From: Boswellia sacra
Taxonomy: Eukaryota > Streptophyta > Magnoliopsida > Sapindales > Burseraceae
Length of the DNA stretch: 64,000 nucleotides
Direction of reading: 5' to 3'
Assembly: GCA_013180625.2 (NCBI GenBank)
Contig: SNVD02010999.1
Span: 186,001 to 250,000 of the forward strand
Numbering within the stretch: position 1 is the first letter of the stretch; each line of letters begins with the position of its first letter. Position numbers and translations under genes: made by a program. Of this stretch, positions 1 to 12,175 are shown piece by piece. A model generated the notes under the pieces. The model saw only the letters and a program-made list of their open reading frames with translations. It did no database searches and was not told where the DNA came from.

Positions 1-846
1 ATATTTTCATCGCAAAATGTCCAGTATTGCCACATGTGCATAATAAGTTACAAGGGCTTTTTATGAGGAATTTTTTCTCGCAAAAGGTTACTTTTTTGCG
101 AGAAATTTTTCCTCGCGAAAGGTCACATTTTGTGAGGAATCATATTTTCATCGTAAAATGTCCAATATTGTCACGTTGGTATAATAAATTAGAATGGCTT
201 TTTACGAGAAATTTTTTCTTGCAAATGGTCACTTTTTTGCGAGAAATTTTTCCTCGCAAAAGGTCATATTTTGCGAGGAATAATATTTTTGTCGCAAAAT
301 GTCTAGTATTGCTGCGTACGTATAATAAATTAGAATGGCTTTTGTGAGAAATTTTTTCTTTTAAAAGGTCACTTTTTTTAGAAAATTTTTCTCGCAAAAT
401 GTCATAGTTTGCGAGGAATCTTGATTTTATCGCAAAATGTCAAGTATTGCCACGTCTGTATAATAAGTTAATAGGACTTTTCGCGAGAAATTGTTCCTCG
501 CAAAAGGCCTTTTTTTGCGAGAAATGTAATTTCGTCGCAAAAAATGTTCATGTTGCTACAAAATTTTGTCACAAAATCTCATCTTTGTGTAATATGTCTT
601 GCGACGAAAATTTTGTCACAATAGGTTTTATCTCGTCACAATAAATTCTTCTCTAATAGTCAGTCGAGTTTTTAGCGAGGAAATAAATATTCATCGCTAA
701 AGGTTTTATTTTGCGACGAAAAATTCCTCTCAAAATATCATTTTTTTCAAATGCTAGTTTTTGCAACGAAATAATAATTTTGTCACAAAAGGTCACTTTT
801 TGCGACGAATTTGATTTCGTCGCAAAAACTTGCTTTTCTTGTAGTG
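1..846. mobile_element. Terminal region of a CACTA (En/Spm) element, continuing left of the window
   Basis: The right boundary reads ...CTTGTAGTG at 838-846, the reverse complement of the CACTA-superfamily terminus CACTACAAG. Inward lie many direct and inverted copies of a subterminal motif built on GCGACGAA / TTCGTCGC (for example the palindrome at 801-822), which is typical of CACTA ends. The other terminus and any transposase are outside the window. The short ORFs here are repeat translations and not genes. Confidence 0.8.
2..560. repeat. Tandem array of about four ~140-bp units inside the CACTA end
   Basis: Similar units begin near 2, 146, 285 and 424. Each starts with a TTTTCATCGCAAAATGTC-like string, then a CAGTATTGCCACG-like string, and then alternating TTTTTTGCGAGAAA and CCTCGCAAAAGGTCA motifs. 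The copies differ by many substitutions, so the array is not recent. Confidence 0.8.
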
Positions 847-864
847 ACCACTCAAAGCTGCTCA

Positions 865-1150
865 GAATCACTCGAAGAACTCGTGGGCAACTCTCAGTGA
901 TAACTCATAAAGCAACAAGTGCATGGATGTGAGTACCAAGCCTACTCATGACCACTCAGATAGCTTGTAGGTAGCTTTCTAAGGTAACTCATGAAGCAAC
1001 GGGTGCTTGGATGTAAGCACAAGACTACTCAGGACCGCTCAAAGAGCTCGTAAGTAGCTCTTGTTAATAACTCGTGAAGTAGCAAGTGCTTGGATGAGAG
1101 CACTAAGATTGCTCGAGGCCACTTAGAGAGCTCATAAGCAACTCTTGAAG
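865..1150. repeat. ~84-bp minisatellite, about 3.5 copies
   Basis: Successive units carry ACTCAnGACCnCTCA, AGCTCGTAAG, AACTCATGAAG and GTGCTTGGATG-type blocks in the same order (about 865-948, 949-1031, 1032-1116, then a partial copy). It lies immediately outside the CACTA terminus. Confidence 0.75.
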
Positions 1151-1857
1151 GTGAATGGTGAGAAAGGTAATGTGCTCACAGGAATGCTTGGAGGCATATA
1201 TATGATGAACCTAGGAGGACAATGTTTTAAGGTCCTTGTTGAATGATAGAGTTGTCCCTATTCCAACCAGGTATAGCTCCTTTTAGGAAAGAAAAAGTAA
1301 ACTTAGTAGCCTCTCCGGTTGAGTGGCAAGTAGAGAAGAACAACTGTGCCAAGACTTTAATGAATGTCTTCAAGAGGAGAGAGGTAATGTTGGTTAAGGA
1401 AATACTAACTATTTTCATAGAAATATATCAAAACACAATTGAGGGGCAGGAGTTTTTATGTTCAGTGGACTCTCCAAGCTTGGTGTGGATGTGACTAAGT
1501 TTGTAAGTCACTGCTTGAAGTTATAAATATGTGTCGTAACTTCTCTTTAGCGCTTGCATTAGAAGCATATAAAATATGGGTTCCAACTAGGGAACAATGT
1601 AGCCAATTTCAATATCAAGTATTTGATTCCAATATCAAGTATAATATATAAAGCATTACATAAAAGTAGATGGAAAGCATTTAGATAACACTCATGGCCC
1701 CATTTTACGATGTAAGATAAAGCATAAATTCTAAGCAATCTAGCTAGAAATGAAGCATAAATTCTAAGTAACCTAGCTAGAATGAGCAGGTTAGCAACAT
1801 AAATAAATAAGCATCAACATGCTTCATGAATGTGCCTGGGAATGGATCCAGGATTTC
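1151..1857. other. No gene recognised
   Basis: A short open frame at 1243-1494 (+) has no motif I recognise and no supporting context. The rest looks like ordinary non-coding or old repeat DNA. Confidence 0.5.
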
Positions 1858-2072
1858 TCCTCAAAAATTGATCCAAGAAATAATGAATCATAAAATCAAT
1901 CAATAATGCACAAAATGAGCAGATATTTCCTCCTTAGGAATTGGTCCAAGAGATAATCAAGCAGACAATCAATTAATGACGCACAAAATAAGCACGTATT
2001 TCCTCCTTGGAAATTAGTCCAAGAGATAATTGAGTACAAAATCAATCCATAATGTGTAAAATGAGCAGATAT
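1858..2072. repeat. ~72-bp tandem repeat, three copies
   Basis: Units starting near 1858, 1929 and 2002 share CCTCCTTnGnAATTnGTCCAAGAGATAAT followed by an AATCAAT / GCACAAAATGAGCA block. The units diverge at several positions. The short reverse-strand ORFs here arise from the repeat. Confidence 0.75.
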
Positions 2073-2664
2073 TGTAGCATGATTCAAGCAAATCGATAAT
2101 GGATTCAAAAGGTAACAAATAAGCATTAAGGGCAAAAGTTTTTTTTCCCTTCTTAGCTAAACACGTGTGCAAAGGACTCATTGTACGATTTCCTACAGAC
2201 GATACCAAATGTTGATGCATAGAAATAGACCAACATTAAAGGACAGGTGGATCGATCGTGATCCACTTGCATGTAATAAGAGGGGAATACTACAATACCT
2301 TTTGAAGTCTAGTAGTTTGCTTCTTGACCTTAGAACCGATATGCTTTGAAAAAGGTTCTCCTAGTCGAAAAGGTCCATCTTGGTCGAGATCTCTAAGAGC
2401 ATTCATCGTGAGCTTCTCCTCAGATGCATTCCTCCTCAAAAGTGTGCTCATCTCGAGCATGCACTATCTTTCAACAAAAGATCCAAGTCAGATACCTCCA
2501 ACGGGTTTGGTGAGCTCCTAACTGCAAAACCATTCAAGCACATTAAAGGACGCCAGTCTTCCCGATGTGCACTCTCTGATGCCAAGTTAGTATGTGGAGG
2601 ATGATAATATAGCATAATATAACGAGGAGAGTTAGTGAGAGTGGTCGGAAGCCATGAATAGTGT

Positions 2665-2836
2665 TTGGTGAACAATGACGACGGAACAATGTCTGATGAA
2701 CAGTGATGGTGAACATTGTCATGAACAATGATGACTTAACAATATCATGAACAGTGATGATGGAACAGTATCATAAATAGTGAAAACGAAACAGTTCTAT
2801 AAATAGTGGTGATGAACAGTATCATGAACAGTAATA
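2665..2836. repeat. Degenerate short tandem repeat based on GAACAGTGATGATG
   Basis: About ten imperfect copies of a 14-20-bp motif (GAACAGTGATGATG, GAACAGTATCATGA and similar). Such arrays are common in plant retroelement LTRs and leaders, but no retroelement body is recognisable next to it. Confidence 0.65.
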
Positions 2837-4030
2837 AGCTATTTGGACTTTCTCCCCCAAAATCCCCTCTTTTCCCATACTCTCTCTTGGTGGCTGCCTA
2901 TGGTTTCTCCCAAGGTTCTTACTTTTTTAAGATCATGCGGTAGGTCCAATCCCTCTAAATGTATGGCTCTGATGAAGGCTCAATAAGGGTTGTTTAATTT
3001 TTTCCTAGTATATATATAATATTTTCCACCCACATAAGCAAAGAAAATTACCATGTGCATTCGGCTTCAAATTAGTAAACACAATAACCTTAATTATAGT
3101 CGATTCAGTTTGGCAATATGGAAAAGTTCATTAAAAAGCAATATACAATCTATAAAGAAATAAAAGTGTATGATAATTTAATTATTTCCTGCAATATTTT
3201 TTAGAAAAAGTGGGTTGAATGGAATTAAAGGGTGGAGGCACGAATGGTTTTCCCTTGACAATCGGTCCGGCTGAACCTAAAAGCTTTGGATTGTCTCCAA
3301 ACATGTAGCTTATAATTCAATCATCACTGCTACTGCTGGTTATACCCTGATCAGTGTTATTCTGAAATTGTATATTATTATTAGTTGGTACATCGAACAT
3401 TTCAATGCCCGAATGAAACCCTAATTAATGCCAGGCAGGCAAGGAAGACTGGTAATCATGAGATATTTTCTACTCAGGAATAATCTGTCAAATAATTCCA
3501 AAAAAACAAGTATTATAATATTGTCACATTCTCTATAGTTTCCAAATTATTAAATTAATTTATGTCTCAAGTTCTATCATCACATCAAATATAAGTATCT
3601 ATAGTGAAAAATAGGGTTTTCCATGTAAAGTTGAACAGTAAATCCGTAAACGCCAAAGATTATTGTTTGGGGCTCAAACCAAATCCCCGGCCATTTACAT
3701 ACGGCCGCAGCAGAATAAGCCACTTGGAAGGTTTGGCGCATGCAAAAGCTGACCAATAATCTCCACATGTTTCCAAATGTGTAACAAAGTGGGCCGTCCT
3801 TCCATTGCTTTCATAGATCACCGTTTGGATATAACAACCCTTGCAGCTTTTTCCAAAATTGTTATTAAATTGTCTGGAGGCTTCATCATCTAATTAAGTG
3901 TGTATGATATCTGTTCCTCCGTTCACATTGTTGAGGACAAGTTTTGATGCTCTAGTGTAATGCTCAACCAAACCACTTCTGCTCTTTATTACTTCACCAA
4001 CAGCAATGACCCAATAATAGAGGATAAAAC
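2837..4030. other. No gene recognised
   Basis: AT-rich, with no open frame of recognisable family. It precedes the LEA2-like pseudogene and may contain its former promoter. Confidence 0.5.
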
Positions 4031-4536
4031 ATGGAAAGTAGCCAAAGATCAATTTGTGTTGGCCTAAATTACTTTGGTGGTGTCATTGCCATTTTCTTGA
4101 TCACATTTTTAACTGTTTCAATCACTTGTTTCTCACTTTGTTAAAACCTGAAGAACCCAATATTAAAACTCAGACAGTTATCCTAGAAAATATGAACCAG
4201 TTATTTATTCCTCAAGTGCAGCTCAATATGACACTGGGAACACTGGTTACGGTTAATAATCCAAACTATGGCAGCTTCAGGTATCAGCTTAGTACAGCCT
4301 ATATTAGGTAGAGAGGCCATCTAGTAGCTGAAGCACCAATCGTAGATGGCGACATTCCAGCTCGAGGAAAGCATAATATAAGCTCCTCAGTGACTGTTTA
4401 TGCAGATAAGTTGGGATCCGAATATTCCACTTTTCTTCCTGATTATTACAGTGGGTTTCTAAGTCTTAGTTCTACAACAGTTTTTCATGGAAAAGTTAGC
4501 ATGCTAAAATATTTCATGATGAAAGCAACCAGCTAA
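4031..4536 (+). pseudogene. LEA2-domain (NDR1/HIN1-like) protein, disabled
   Basis: Single-exon remnant of a plant LEA_2 / NHL-type membrane protein. These have a short cytosolic N-terminus, one membrane helix and an extracellular or lumenal LEA_2 domain, and are linked to stress and defence. From the ATG at 4031 the first frame gives a short polar start and then a clear hydrophobic segment (VIAIFLITFLTVSITC) before stopping at 4142-4144. The downstream domain continues in another frame (TLLKPEEPN..., QLNMTLGTLVTVNNPNYGSF...), which shows a frameshift near 4135. That frame meets TAG at 4309-4311, then continues (GHLVAEAPIVDGDIPARG, ...TTVFHGKVSML) to TAA at 4534-4536. Total length, ~168 codons, is somewhat short for the family. 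One frameshift and one internal stop make it a pseudogene unless both are sequencing errors. The family assignment is from recognition of the domain pattern, not from a search. Confidence 0.75.
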
Positions 4537-5325
4537 AGCTCCTGTCGGATATCTATATCTGTCAAAAGTGAATTCATATCAAACGTGTTTTGCTCAAGTT
4601 GGTACATTTATGTTAAGTTCATTAATAATGTAAGGAATTAATACTAGATTGAATTCAGTGGTTGATTCATTAAAATTGGAGTCATTTTCTAATAAAGGAA
4701 GTTGGTGTCTCGCTTTCAATTATCTTTACTAAATCAACCACGTTGTACTAGAAAGGATGGTGAACACATTTATTTGAGTAGCTGTCATTCAACTTCCAAA
4801 TTAAATTGACCCATAAATTCAGATTTTCTCACACTTGAAGATGGATGTCACCTTCAATGACTAACCTCAAATTAATATTGAAGCATGACCTCAAATTTCT
4901 GGATCGGAGTTTATTGGAAGGTAAGACCAGTTGACGAGGACATGCGGCCCAGATCAGATGGAAGAGGGTTGTTAGTGACGCCTGAGGGGGTTGCTTTCAA
5001 AATGTTTTGACGTAAAGTTTTGAATCTAGTTATAAAGGGCAAACTTGATAAGTATTATATATATATATATAGGATATGAAATAAATACATGCTTAAGTCT
5101 AGCCAAATTTGTAAAAGTAGTTTAATCCAGCCTGGCTTATTGTCGCCAATTTTCTAACCAGATGCTTCCTAATATAACACAAAGATAATGCTACCTGCTG
5201 CTATAACTTTTTTTCATTTTTTATTTGCTCATATTTTACTATTCAAGCTATATTATACTATTTATTGCTGCATAACTCTCATTCATGCTTTAACTCCTTT
5301 CAAGAAACAATTTTCTTTCTCTCTC

Positions 5326-5362
<37 letters not shown>

Positions 5363-6063
5363 ATATATGGAAAAAATACTGTTCATCAACCTAGGTTTTT
5401 TTTTTTCCTTCTTTTATTTTTTGAAAAAGAAAAATCTACTTCAAGCTAATTACACTGTAAATTGATAAGAAAATGGATTTGTGGATTGGTGTGACTTAGT
5501 GATAACAGGTGCAACCATTAAATTAGATTGGATAGACCCTGTTGTTTGGAAATGAATTATTATGTATTGGATAAAATAAATAGATGGAAGGACAGGAAAT
5601 TCGTCAGCATTTGATGCATTAAGTGATATAATAAATTGCAATCGTTAGCTAGCAGGTATGGGCCGTAATGGTGAACGTTGAAACTCAGACAAATCCATAA
5701 TTTGTTTTTGTAGAAGAACGACCTGCTATACGTTGCCTCACCTAACAGGTCATCACGTTTTAACCTTACAGCTTTGGTCCCACATGTTCTATATTGTACT
5801 TTCTTAAACGATTTTCTTGCTAGATAAGAGAGAATTAATTAAACACTTTATACCTAATTCCATTGTCACATTCTTCAATTTTAATTATATTTTCCTTTAA
5901 TTTTTAAAGATTTTAGATCATTATACTAATCAATCAATCAGCCTCGATCTCAATGCTTTAAGCATTTTGTGTTCATCATCACATTCTCTTAGGATTCTAG
6001 CTAGTTAATATTAAACAAAAGTTACACCTTAAGGGGCCCAAAAAAAATTCAAAAATAAAATAG
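4537..6063. other. Intergenic, no gene seen
   Basis: AT-rich non-coding sequence with simple repeats. No open frame of recognisable family. Confidence 0.5.
5326..5362. repeat. (GT)n(AT)n compound microsatellite
   Basis: A run of about eight GT units is followed directly by about ten TA units. Confidence 0.95.
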
Positions 6064-6190
6064 TAACTTAATGGGATAATATCACATACCACCCTAAAGT
6101 TTAGCTTATTATCATACAGAAAGCCTCTTATCCAAACATATCAACGCGATCTCTAACGTTTGCATTTAAGTTTTATCTAGATCCAGCTAA

Positions 6191-6758
6191 TAGGCTTGGA
6201 CATTTGCCCCGGCCCCACCACTGACCCGGTCGGACCCGATCCAACGGGGCGGGTCTGGACCCACCCCGGATCACTGTAAGGGGAGGGTACAGGGCTGCAT
6301 AGAGTCTGCCCCGTCCGGGGCTGGGTCTTGCCTCTAGACCCGTTGGACCCGCCCCACCCAGCACAGTTAAGGGTATAAATGAAAAAATTCAAAATATAGG
6401 GACTTAGAAATAATTTTAGGGGGTTATTTTGTTAAATTTTAATATATAGGAACTTTCAGAATATATTTGTTTTTTATTTTATTTTTTTGGATTTTTGGCC
6501 GTGACGTAAGCATGTTGATGATATTGTATGAAATTATGGATGGACTTAAAAGAAATATTGTGGGTGATGAGATTGAAAAATATAAATATTGTGGAGTGTA
6601 AATGAAATTTTGTGGGGTGGGGCGGGGCGGGGCGGGGCGGGGCGGGTATGGATCTGGCTCTTTTTTTTTCTACCCGCGGGGCGGGGCAGAAAAAAAAGAG
6701 ACGGGGCGGGGCTGGATACTTGCCGCCCCGTACCCGCCCCGCCCCGGTACCAAGCCTA
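6191..6758. mobile_element. hAT-like element nested in the MULE, 8-bp TSD
   Basis: The ends are TAGGCTTGG at left and CCAAGCCTA at right, perfect 9-bp inverted termini, flanked by the exact 8-bp duplication CCAGCTAA at 6183-6190 and 6759-6766. Both subterminal regions are strikingly G/C-rich (GGGGCGGGGC runs at 6606-6645 and its complement at 6723-6748) in an otherwise AT-rich window. No transposase is present, so it is non-autonomous. Confidence 0.88.
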
Positions 6759-6898
6759 CCAGCTAATGGTGTCCGTTAGCTTTTAAATTAACATTAAAGG
6801 GCAAAACAGAAAATTTACAAATTACTATTCTATTCTATTCTATTATATTCCACTAATAACTAATTAGCTTAATTAAACTTAATTTAAATAAGTAAACA

Positions 6899-6924
6899 TA
6901 ATAATAATAATAATAATAATAATA
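6899..6924. repeat. (AAT)n microsatellite
   Basis: About eight consecutive AAT units inside the MULE. Confidence 0.9.
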
Positions 6925-7270
6925 GAAATTTAAAAAAAAGGGGGGCTTCTTGCCCAAATACGACAAGCAAAATAATCAAAGCACCTCTTTCATATTTAAT
7001 TACACACCTCTTTCTCTTCATATTCCTTCTCTACAGTTCCCTCATTCACATTCAAACTCACTCCACAAAATCTCCAAATTCAACATTTTCAATTTTCCAA
7101 ACCCAAATTTCATTCAGATAATGGTGTCCGTTAGATGTACATTAGCTAGATCTGAATGAAACTTAAATGTAAACATTAGAAACTGCGTTGATATATTTGA
7201 ATAAGAGGCTTTTCGTACGATAATAAGCTAAACTTCATGGGTGATTTGTGATATTATCCCCTAACTTAAT

Positions 7271-10200
7271 ATTTCAAACACAAAGTGTTGATCCATATGT
7301 GGCCATAATTGTGGATCACTATAGAAGCCATAACCTATATTTTTCTTTTCAAGAAGCAAATTAAGTGAAAGATGTGCAAGAAAAAAGAAATCAATTGGAG
7401 CTCGAGCTAGCTATATATGTTCTGAATTTATTACTAAAAGGTAACGTTAACCTTAGAAATATAAGGGGAAATAGAAAACAGCTAGCGAGATCGATCGAAA
7501 GCCAAATCTGCTTGAAAACGAAGTCTAATGGTGTCAAGCATTTGAGGTCCTGCTAGGTGGGTGGGAAACATGATACTTTCTCATCTGGTCTAAAGATTTT
7601 GTAGACATCGATTACAATCACCATAATAAATATATATACGCCTTTAATAGCTATCTCCCAGAAAATGACCTGTGAAAAGAACCAATAAACCTCACCTGTT
7701 AAATCTAAAAAGGTAGCTCGACCCCAGACAAGTAGTATTTAGTACGTAGTACCACTAAATTAATTAATATTATTCCGTCAATATAATCATTCGGTTAATA
7801 ATTTATTAAAAACAAAACTTTTAATTTGTCTCTTATCTGATAATGGGTAATATTATAATAATTCTCCTTAATAAATAATAAATTTTTTAGCATTTACTTG
7901 GACGGCGTGTATATGTACGTGGATTCACGTGGATGGTTTAAATCTGGTTACTCCTATAGGATTTGTCCAATAAGGCTAATTAGGTGCACTTAGCCACTGA
8001 CTTAGCCACTGATCAGCGATCAAGTTCTAAGGTTAAGTCAACATAACTGTAACATTATTCAACGGCAAGAGTGACTCAACATGCGCCATATTGGGAATTT
8101 GGGAGGTTCCTTGGTTGACCGTGAGGGAGCCACTTTTTTTAATTTTTAAAATTATTTATTTATAATAAATATTAGAGATATTTATTTTACTATATATTTA
8201 TGTATATATTTATATCTACTTTCAGTATAATTATTTATGAATTAATAATATTAATAATAATAATGTAAAATATGTAATGTAATTCTAATTTAATTTATAT
8301 ATTTTAAAATTATATTATTATCTAAAAAAGAACGATATGTTTTTAACATAATATTAGTTATTTACTATGCAAATAATCACATTATTAACTTAATTAGATA
8401 ATATATTTACTTTATAAACAATTATATAAAAGATAATTTAAAATAAAATTTTTTAATAAAAAACAAATATCAATATTATAATATTGAGGTTATTTTTAAT
8501 TAATTATAAATTATTTCTTTCCATTCCTCATTAAATTGTTATATACAAAATAATGAAACAATTTGAATAATGTTATCTTATTTTTAGTAGAACTCTGAAA
8601 TGCAGCATAGAAACGATGCAATACTTCTTTTTTGTCTACTCTGAAAAGCAGTTTGCATAGGTGAATACTGCAGTGGAAGAATACCTAGAAGGAGATGGAG
8701 GTGTTTATTATGTGCACGTAACTTTCTTACTAAATAATAAACTCTAAATTATATACAACATTAGCTCAACACATTTATGCCAAAAAAAACATATTTTGTC
8801 AACTTAACTATGCATGCTGATTATTCATCTCCCGCACAGATGTCGTCTTTAATCTATATGGAAAATAAATGAAAACATTAATCTGTAATCTGACCAATGC
8901 TTGGTACACTGTCCACAGTTAATACACAGAGACGTCAGTTCAAACCAAATTATATACTCTGGGTCCACGGCCAGCTACGACCAGCAGAGCTGAATATATA
9001 TAAAATGCGACTGGAAACTACTGAGTAGCCTGTGCGTCCTCTGGACTGAATACAGCAGCCATTTAATTTTTTGTTTTTCTTTTCAGTTTTATGATTTAAT
9101 TATTTGCTGCATGTAAACAATAGTAGGATGATTCATGTGTTTGCTCCCCAAGATGGATTAAAAAGGTTTTTTTTTTTTTTTTAATGAAACTGTTGGAGTT
9201 GATCAATCTCCATTTGCTGCAACGGACTTTCGGTTTCTCTTACAAGTGGTCATTTCTTCTTTTTATTTATTTATTTATTTGCATACTCTTTAATTAATTC
9301 TACTTGAATTGATTAACTTATAACTTTTGTACCAAGTGATATATAAATGATATAAATATAGCATCGATTTAAAAATCAAACTCATTAAATAAAATTTGCA
9401 GAAGGTCTTGAGTGACAAAAGTTGACAAAGGCAAGACCAGTGTCAATTCCAATAAAATTTGGAAATGCTTGAAAAAATTATCCATAAACTGGGAAAAAAA
9501 AAAACCAAAACTGCATCACGATAGCACGTGTTTTGATTTAATTGAGGAAAACAACAATTAGTCCACGACTTTTAATATTTCATTCGAACTCTTACTTTAA
9601 ATACTAATGGGTAAGTTGATGTTTAACTAAAATTTATTCTATAAAATTTAACTTGAAATAATTACCATATTTTAACTCTTTGTTTCAGTACTTTTGTTAG
9701 CCTTTTTGTTTAGATACAACTTTTAAATAAAACAATATAACTAGAGCAAAGTTCATAAAGAAAACAACTCAGTAATTAATTAATTAATTAAGAAAAAATG
9801 CATCAACTAGCTAGGGTATAATATAAACTATTTTAGTTGAAGTTCGAATTGGATAAGTCACAATGATTTGACATCTCTGTTTGACATGTTTATCCAAATA
9901 TCACATCGTAATTATACTGTAGCATGAATCCCCCTTTTGTGTATTTTTTAGTTGTTAAAATTTAATTATATCTAGTATATGCATAAACATCTTCGTATTT
10001 ATGAAGATGACAACTCGGAAGACATTATAAATATGTGAATTGATATATGGTTGAGTCATGAAATCTTCTCCAAACTAATTGCTGGCTCAACAATTATCAA
10101 CAGGCACAACTGCCCAAGAACTGCAGTTTCCCTGAACATGGGCGAAGCTACAAGAAACAGCAATTGAACCAGAGATTTTGGAGAGAGCTACGTAATCATC

Positions 10201-10650
10201 TATAAGAGAGATCGAGAGAGGCCGCAAAGGGGGCATGAATATAATAATAAATTAAAGCTAGCCAGCATCCTGTTTCTTGAGATTGTGTGGTTCGATTAGG
10301 CAGACAGTTAGTGTTATTCGAAGCTATTAGTTACGAAAGGAACATAATATATAGGGGATGGCACAACCTAAAAAAAACAACTAATGGGAATAATATTTTA
10401 TTCAGTACTGCATATCTTTAGTCAAATAACAGGCCTTCATTTTTCATGTACCGTGAAATCATATATTTATCTTCTATACATCTAGTAAATGGTGATATTT
10501 TGCTTTATTAAATTGTATGAATTTATTAGTTGTATGAGCTGGTTGTATATGTAGACCGTAGTATTACTCACATATATACATAAAAAAAAAAACTCTAAAC
10601 CATTACAATCCCATGATCCCAAATTCCTAGCCAACGAAAAGAATATGTAC
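7271..10650. other. Long AT-rich intergenic stretch, no gene recognised
   Basis: No open frame longer than about 65 codons and no recognisable protein family. Contains poly(A/T) runs and short ATTA repeats. I see no RNA gene. Confidence 0.5.
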
Positions 10651-10689
10651 CGTTAGAGCAACTACTGGTGTGTTCATTTTTGAATTATG

Positions 10690-10935
10690 TGTTTTTATTT
10701 TTAAAATGATTTAGAAAATATATTTTTATGATTGAGAAAAAACAGTTTAACTGAAGGATATGCGTTTGGAAATGAATTATGAAAATACAAAGTTGAAAAT
10801 GATTTTAAGAATATGTGTTTGAAAAGGAATCCTTGAGTTGAAATTTTAAAAATAAAAGCAAGATATGTGTTTGGAAATGAGTCATTGGCATCAAAATTTG
10901 AAAACAAAAACATAAAATGCGTTTGGAAATGAATC
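10690..10935. repeat. Degenerate repeats of a TGTGTTTGGAAATGA motif
   Basis: Similar blocks (TGCGTTTGGAAATGAATT, TGTGTTTGAAAAGGAAT, TGTGTTTGGAAATGAGTC, TGCGTTTGGAAATGAATC) recur near 10760, 10815, 10864 and 10918. It resembles MITE subterminal sequence, but I could not place the ends. Confidence 0.5.
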
Positions 10936-11334
10936 CAAAAAATAAGTTCTTACAAATTGTGTAAATAAAGGATTATTAATAAATAATATTTTAAACTAAA
11001 CGCATGTTCCTATTACACATATTTTTAACAAATAACAAATACTTAATTATACAAACTAAATTTCATTTTGATTTCTACGATATTTTCATTCAAGTACTTT
11101 CTTCTCTTTTGGTCTTCACTTTATAATACTTACTATAATTGTGATTAGTTAAGTTTAAAAAAAAAAAAAAGAACCATTCAGACAATCTTCCAATGCGTGC
11201 TTTGTCTACATATATACATACGCATATACATAAATATAGGGCATACATACATACGTATGTACATACGTACGTAACATGAGCGCTTCATAACTATATATAT
11301 ATAAGACAACGTAGTATCATTTATAACTCTTTCT

Positions 11335-12175
11335 TTACATTACCAAACACAATGCAATATAAACGAATACATTTTTGCAAACATCTATCTCCCATGTTGA
11401 ATATAATCCTGCCACATCCTTATAGATGTTATCCCTATACTGTCTCCATGCTTCCGCTCGTTCAATGGACCTGTTCAATTCAACTATGGGCATATCTCCA
11501 TGTTGCTTTTCCACAACTTGAACGTCATTCACCTCACATCTCCTAAACAATCTATCAGACCTACTATTAAGTCGGATGAAATTATATAATGTACAGCATG
11601 CCACAGGAATAAGACATTAGGGTTGAAGACTGAAATTAGGCATTGACTTAAGTATTGGAAATATTTTCTTCAACACTCCGAAATACCTCTCAATTACGTT
11701 ACGCAATGATGCATGTGTTTTATTAAATAATTCTTCCTGTATGGGAGGCTATCTTCCTCCCCTTCTAAATTCACTTGCATGGTACCTTTGGCCTCTATAA
11801 GGAGTAAGGAATCCTTGTATGTTACTATAGCCTGAATCAACCAAATAATAATAACCTGCATATAGTTAGTGTCGCATGCATATCTTCATCAAAATTGGAA
11901 ACATGTTACAACAATTTATAAATTATTTCTAAGTAATTTATACCTGAGTTTGGCATAGGAAAATCACTATTCTCATTGTAAAGTGCATCTTGTACCCTTG
12001 AATCATTTGCACTGCCTTCCCATCCTGTTAGCACATAAGTAAATAGTATATCGAATGAGCAAGCACACATTAAGTTTTGGGTCACATCACTATGTCAATT
12101 ACGATATGTTGTTTGCTTATGCGCTGGTACCGATGCTGCAATATGGGTGCCATCAAGTACTCCAATGCATCCTTA
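11335..12175 (-). pseudogene. PIF/Harbinger-type transposase (DDE_Tnp_4), decayed
   Basis: Remnant of the nuclease-type transposase of PIF/Harbinger DNA transposons. Reading the - strand from ~12175, one sees GVLDGTHIAASVP (first catalytic Asp region), then DVTQNLMCACSFD, then TGWEGSANDSRV (second acidic block), then YYLVDSGYSNIQGFLTPYRG, and finally CTLYNFIRLNSRSD (matching the conserved LHNFIR block), ending at 11335. The blocks are in family order but fall in different frames, with stops and two non-coding gaps, one of which (~11857-11945) has GT/AG borders and may be an intron. The N-terminal DNA-binding part and the companion Myb-like gene were not found. It is inactive as it stands. Confidence 0.72.

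Larger units (their letters stand above)
6073..7261. mobile_element. Non-autonomous Mutator-like element (MULE) with long TIRs and 9-bp TSD
   Basis: The left end starts GGGATAATATCAC and the right end finishes GTGATATTATCCCC. The two ends stay complementary for roughly 120 bp or more (blocks AAGTTTAGCTTATTATC, AGAGGCTTT, ATATCAACGC and GCATTTAAGTT recur inverted). The flanks are an exact 9-bp duplication, TAACTTAAT, at 6064-6072 and 7262-7270. Long TIRs plus a 9-bp duplication are diagnostic of Mutator-like elements. No transposase is present, and a hAT element is nested inside at 6191-6758. Confidence 0.9.

Noticed and set aside
27..347. 106-codon + frame and overlapping - frames at the window start
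   Set aside because: Internal periodicity matches the ~140-bp CACTA tandem repeats. It is a repeat translation.
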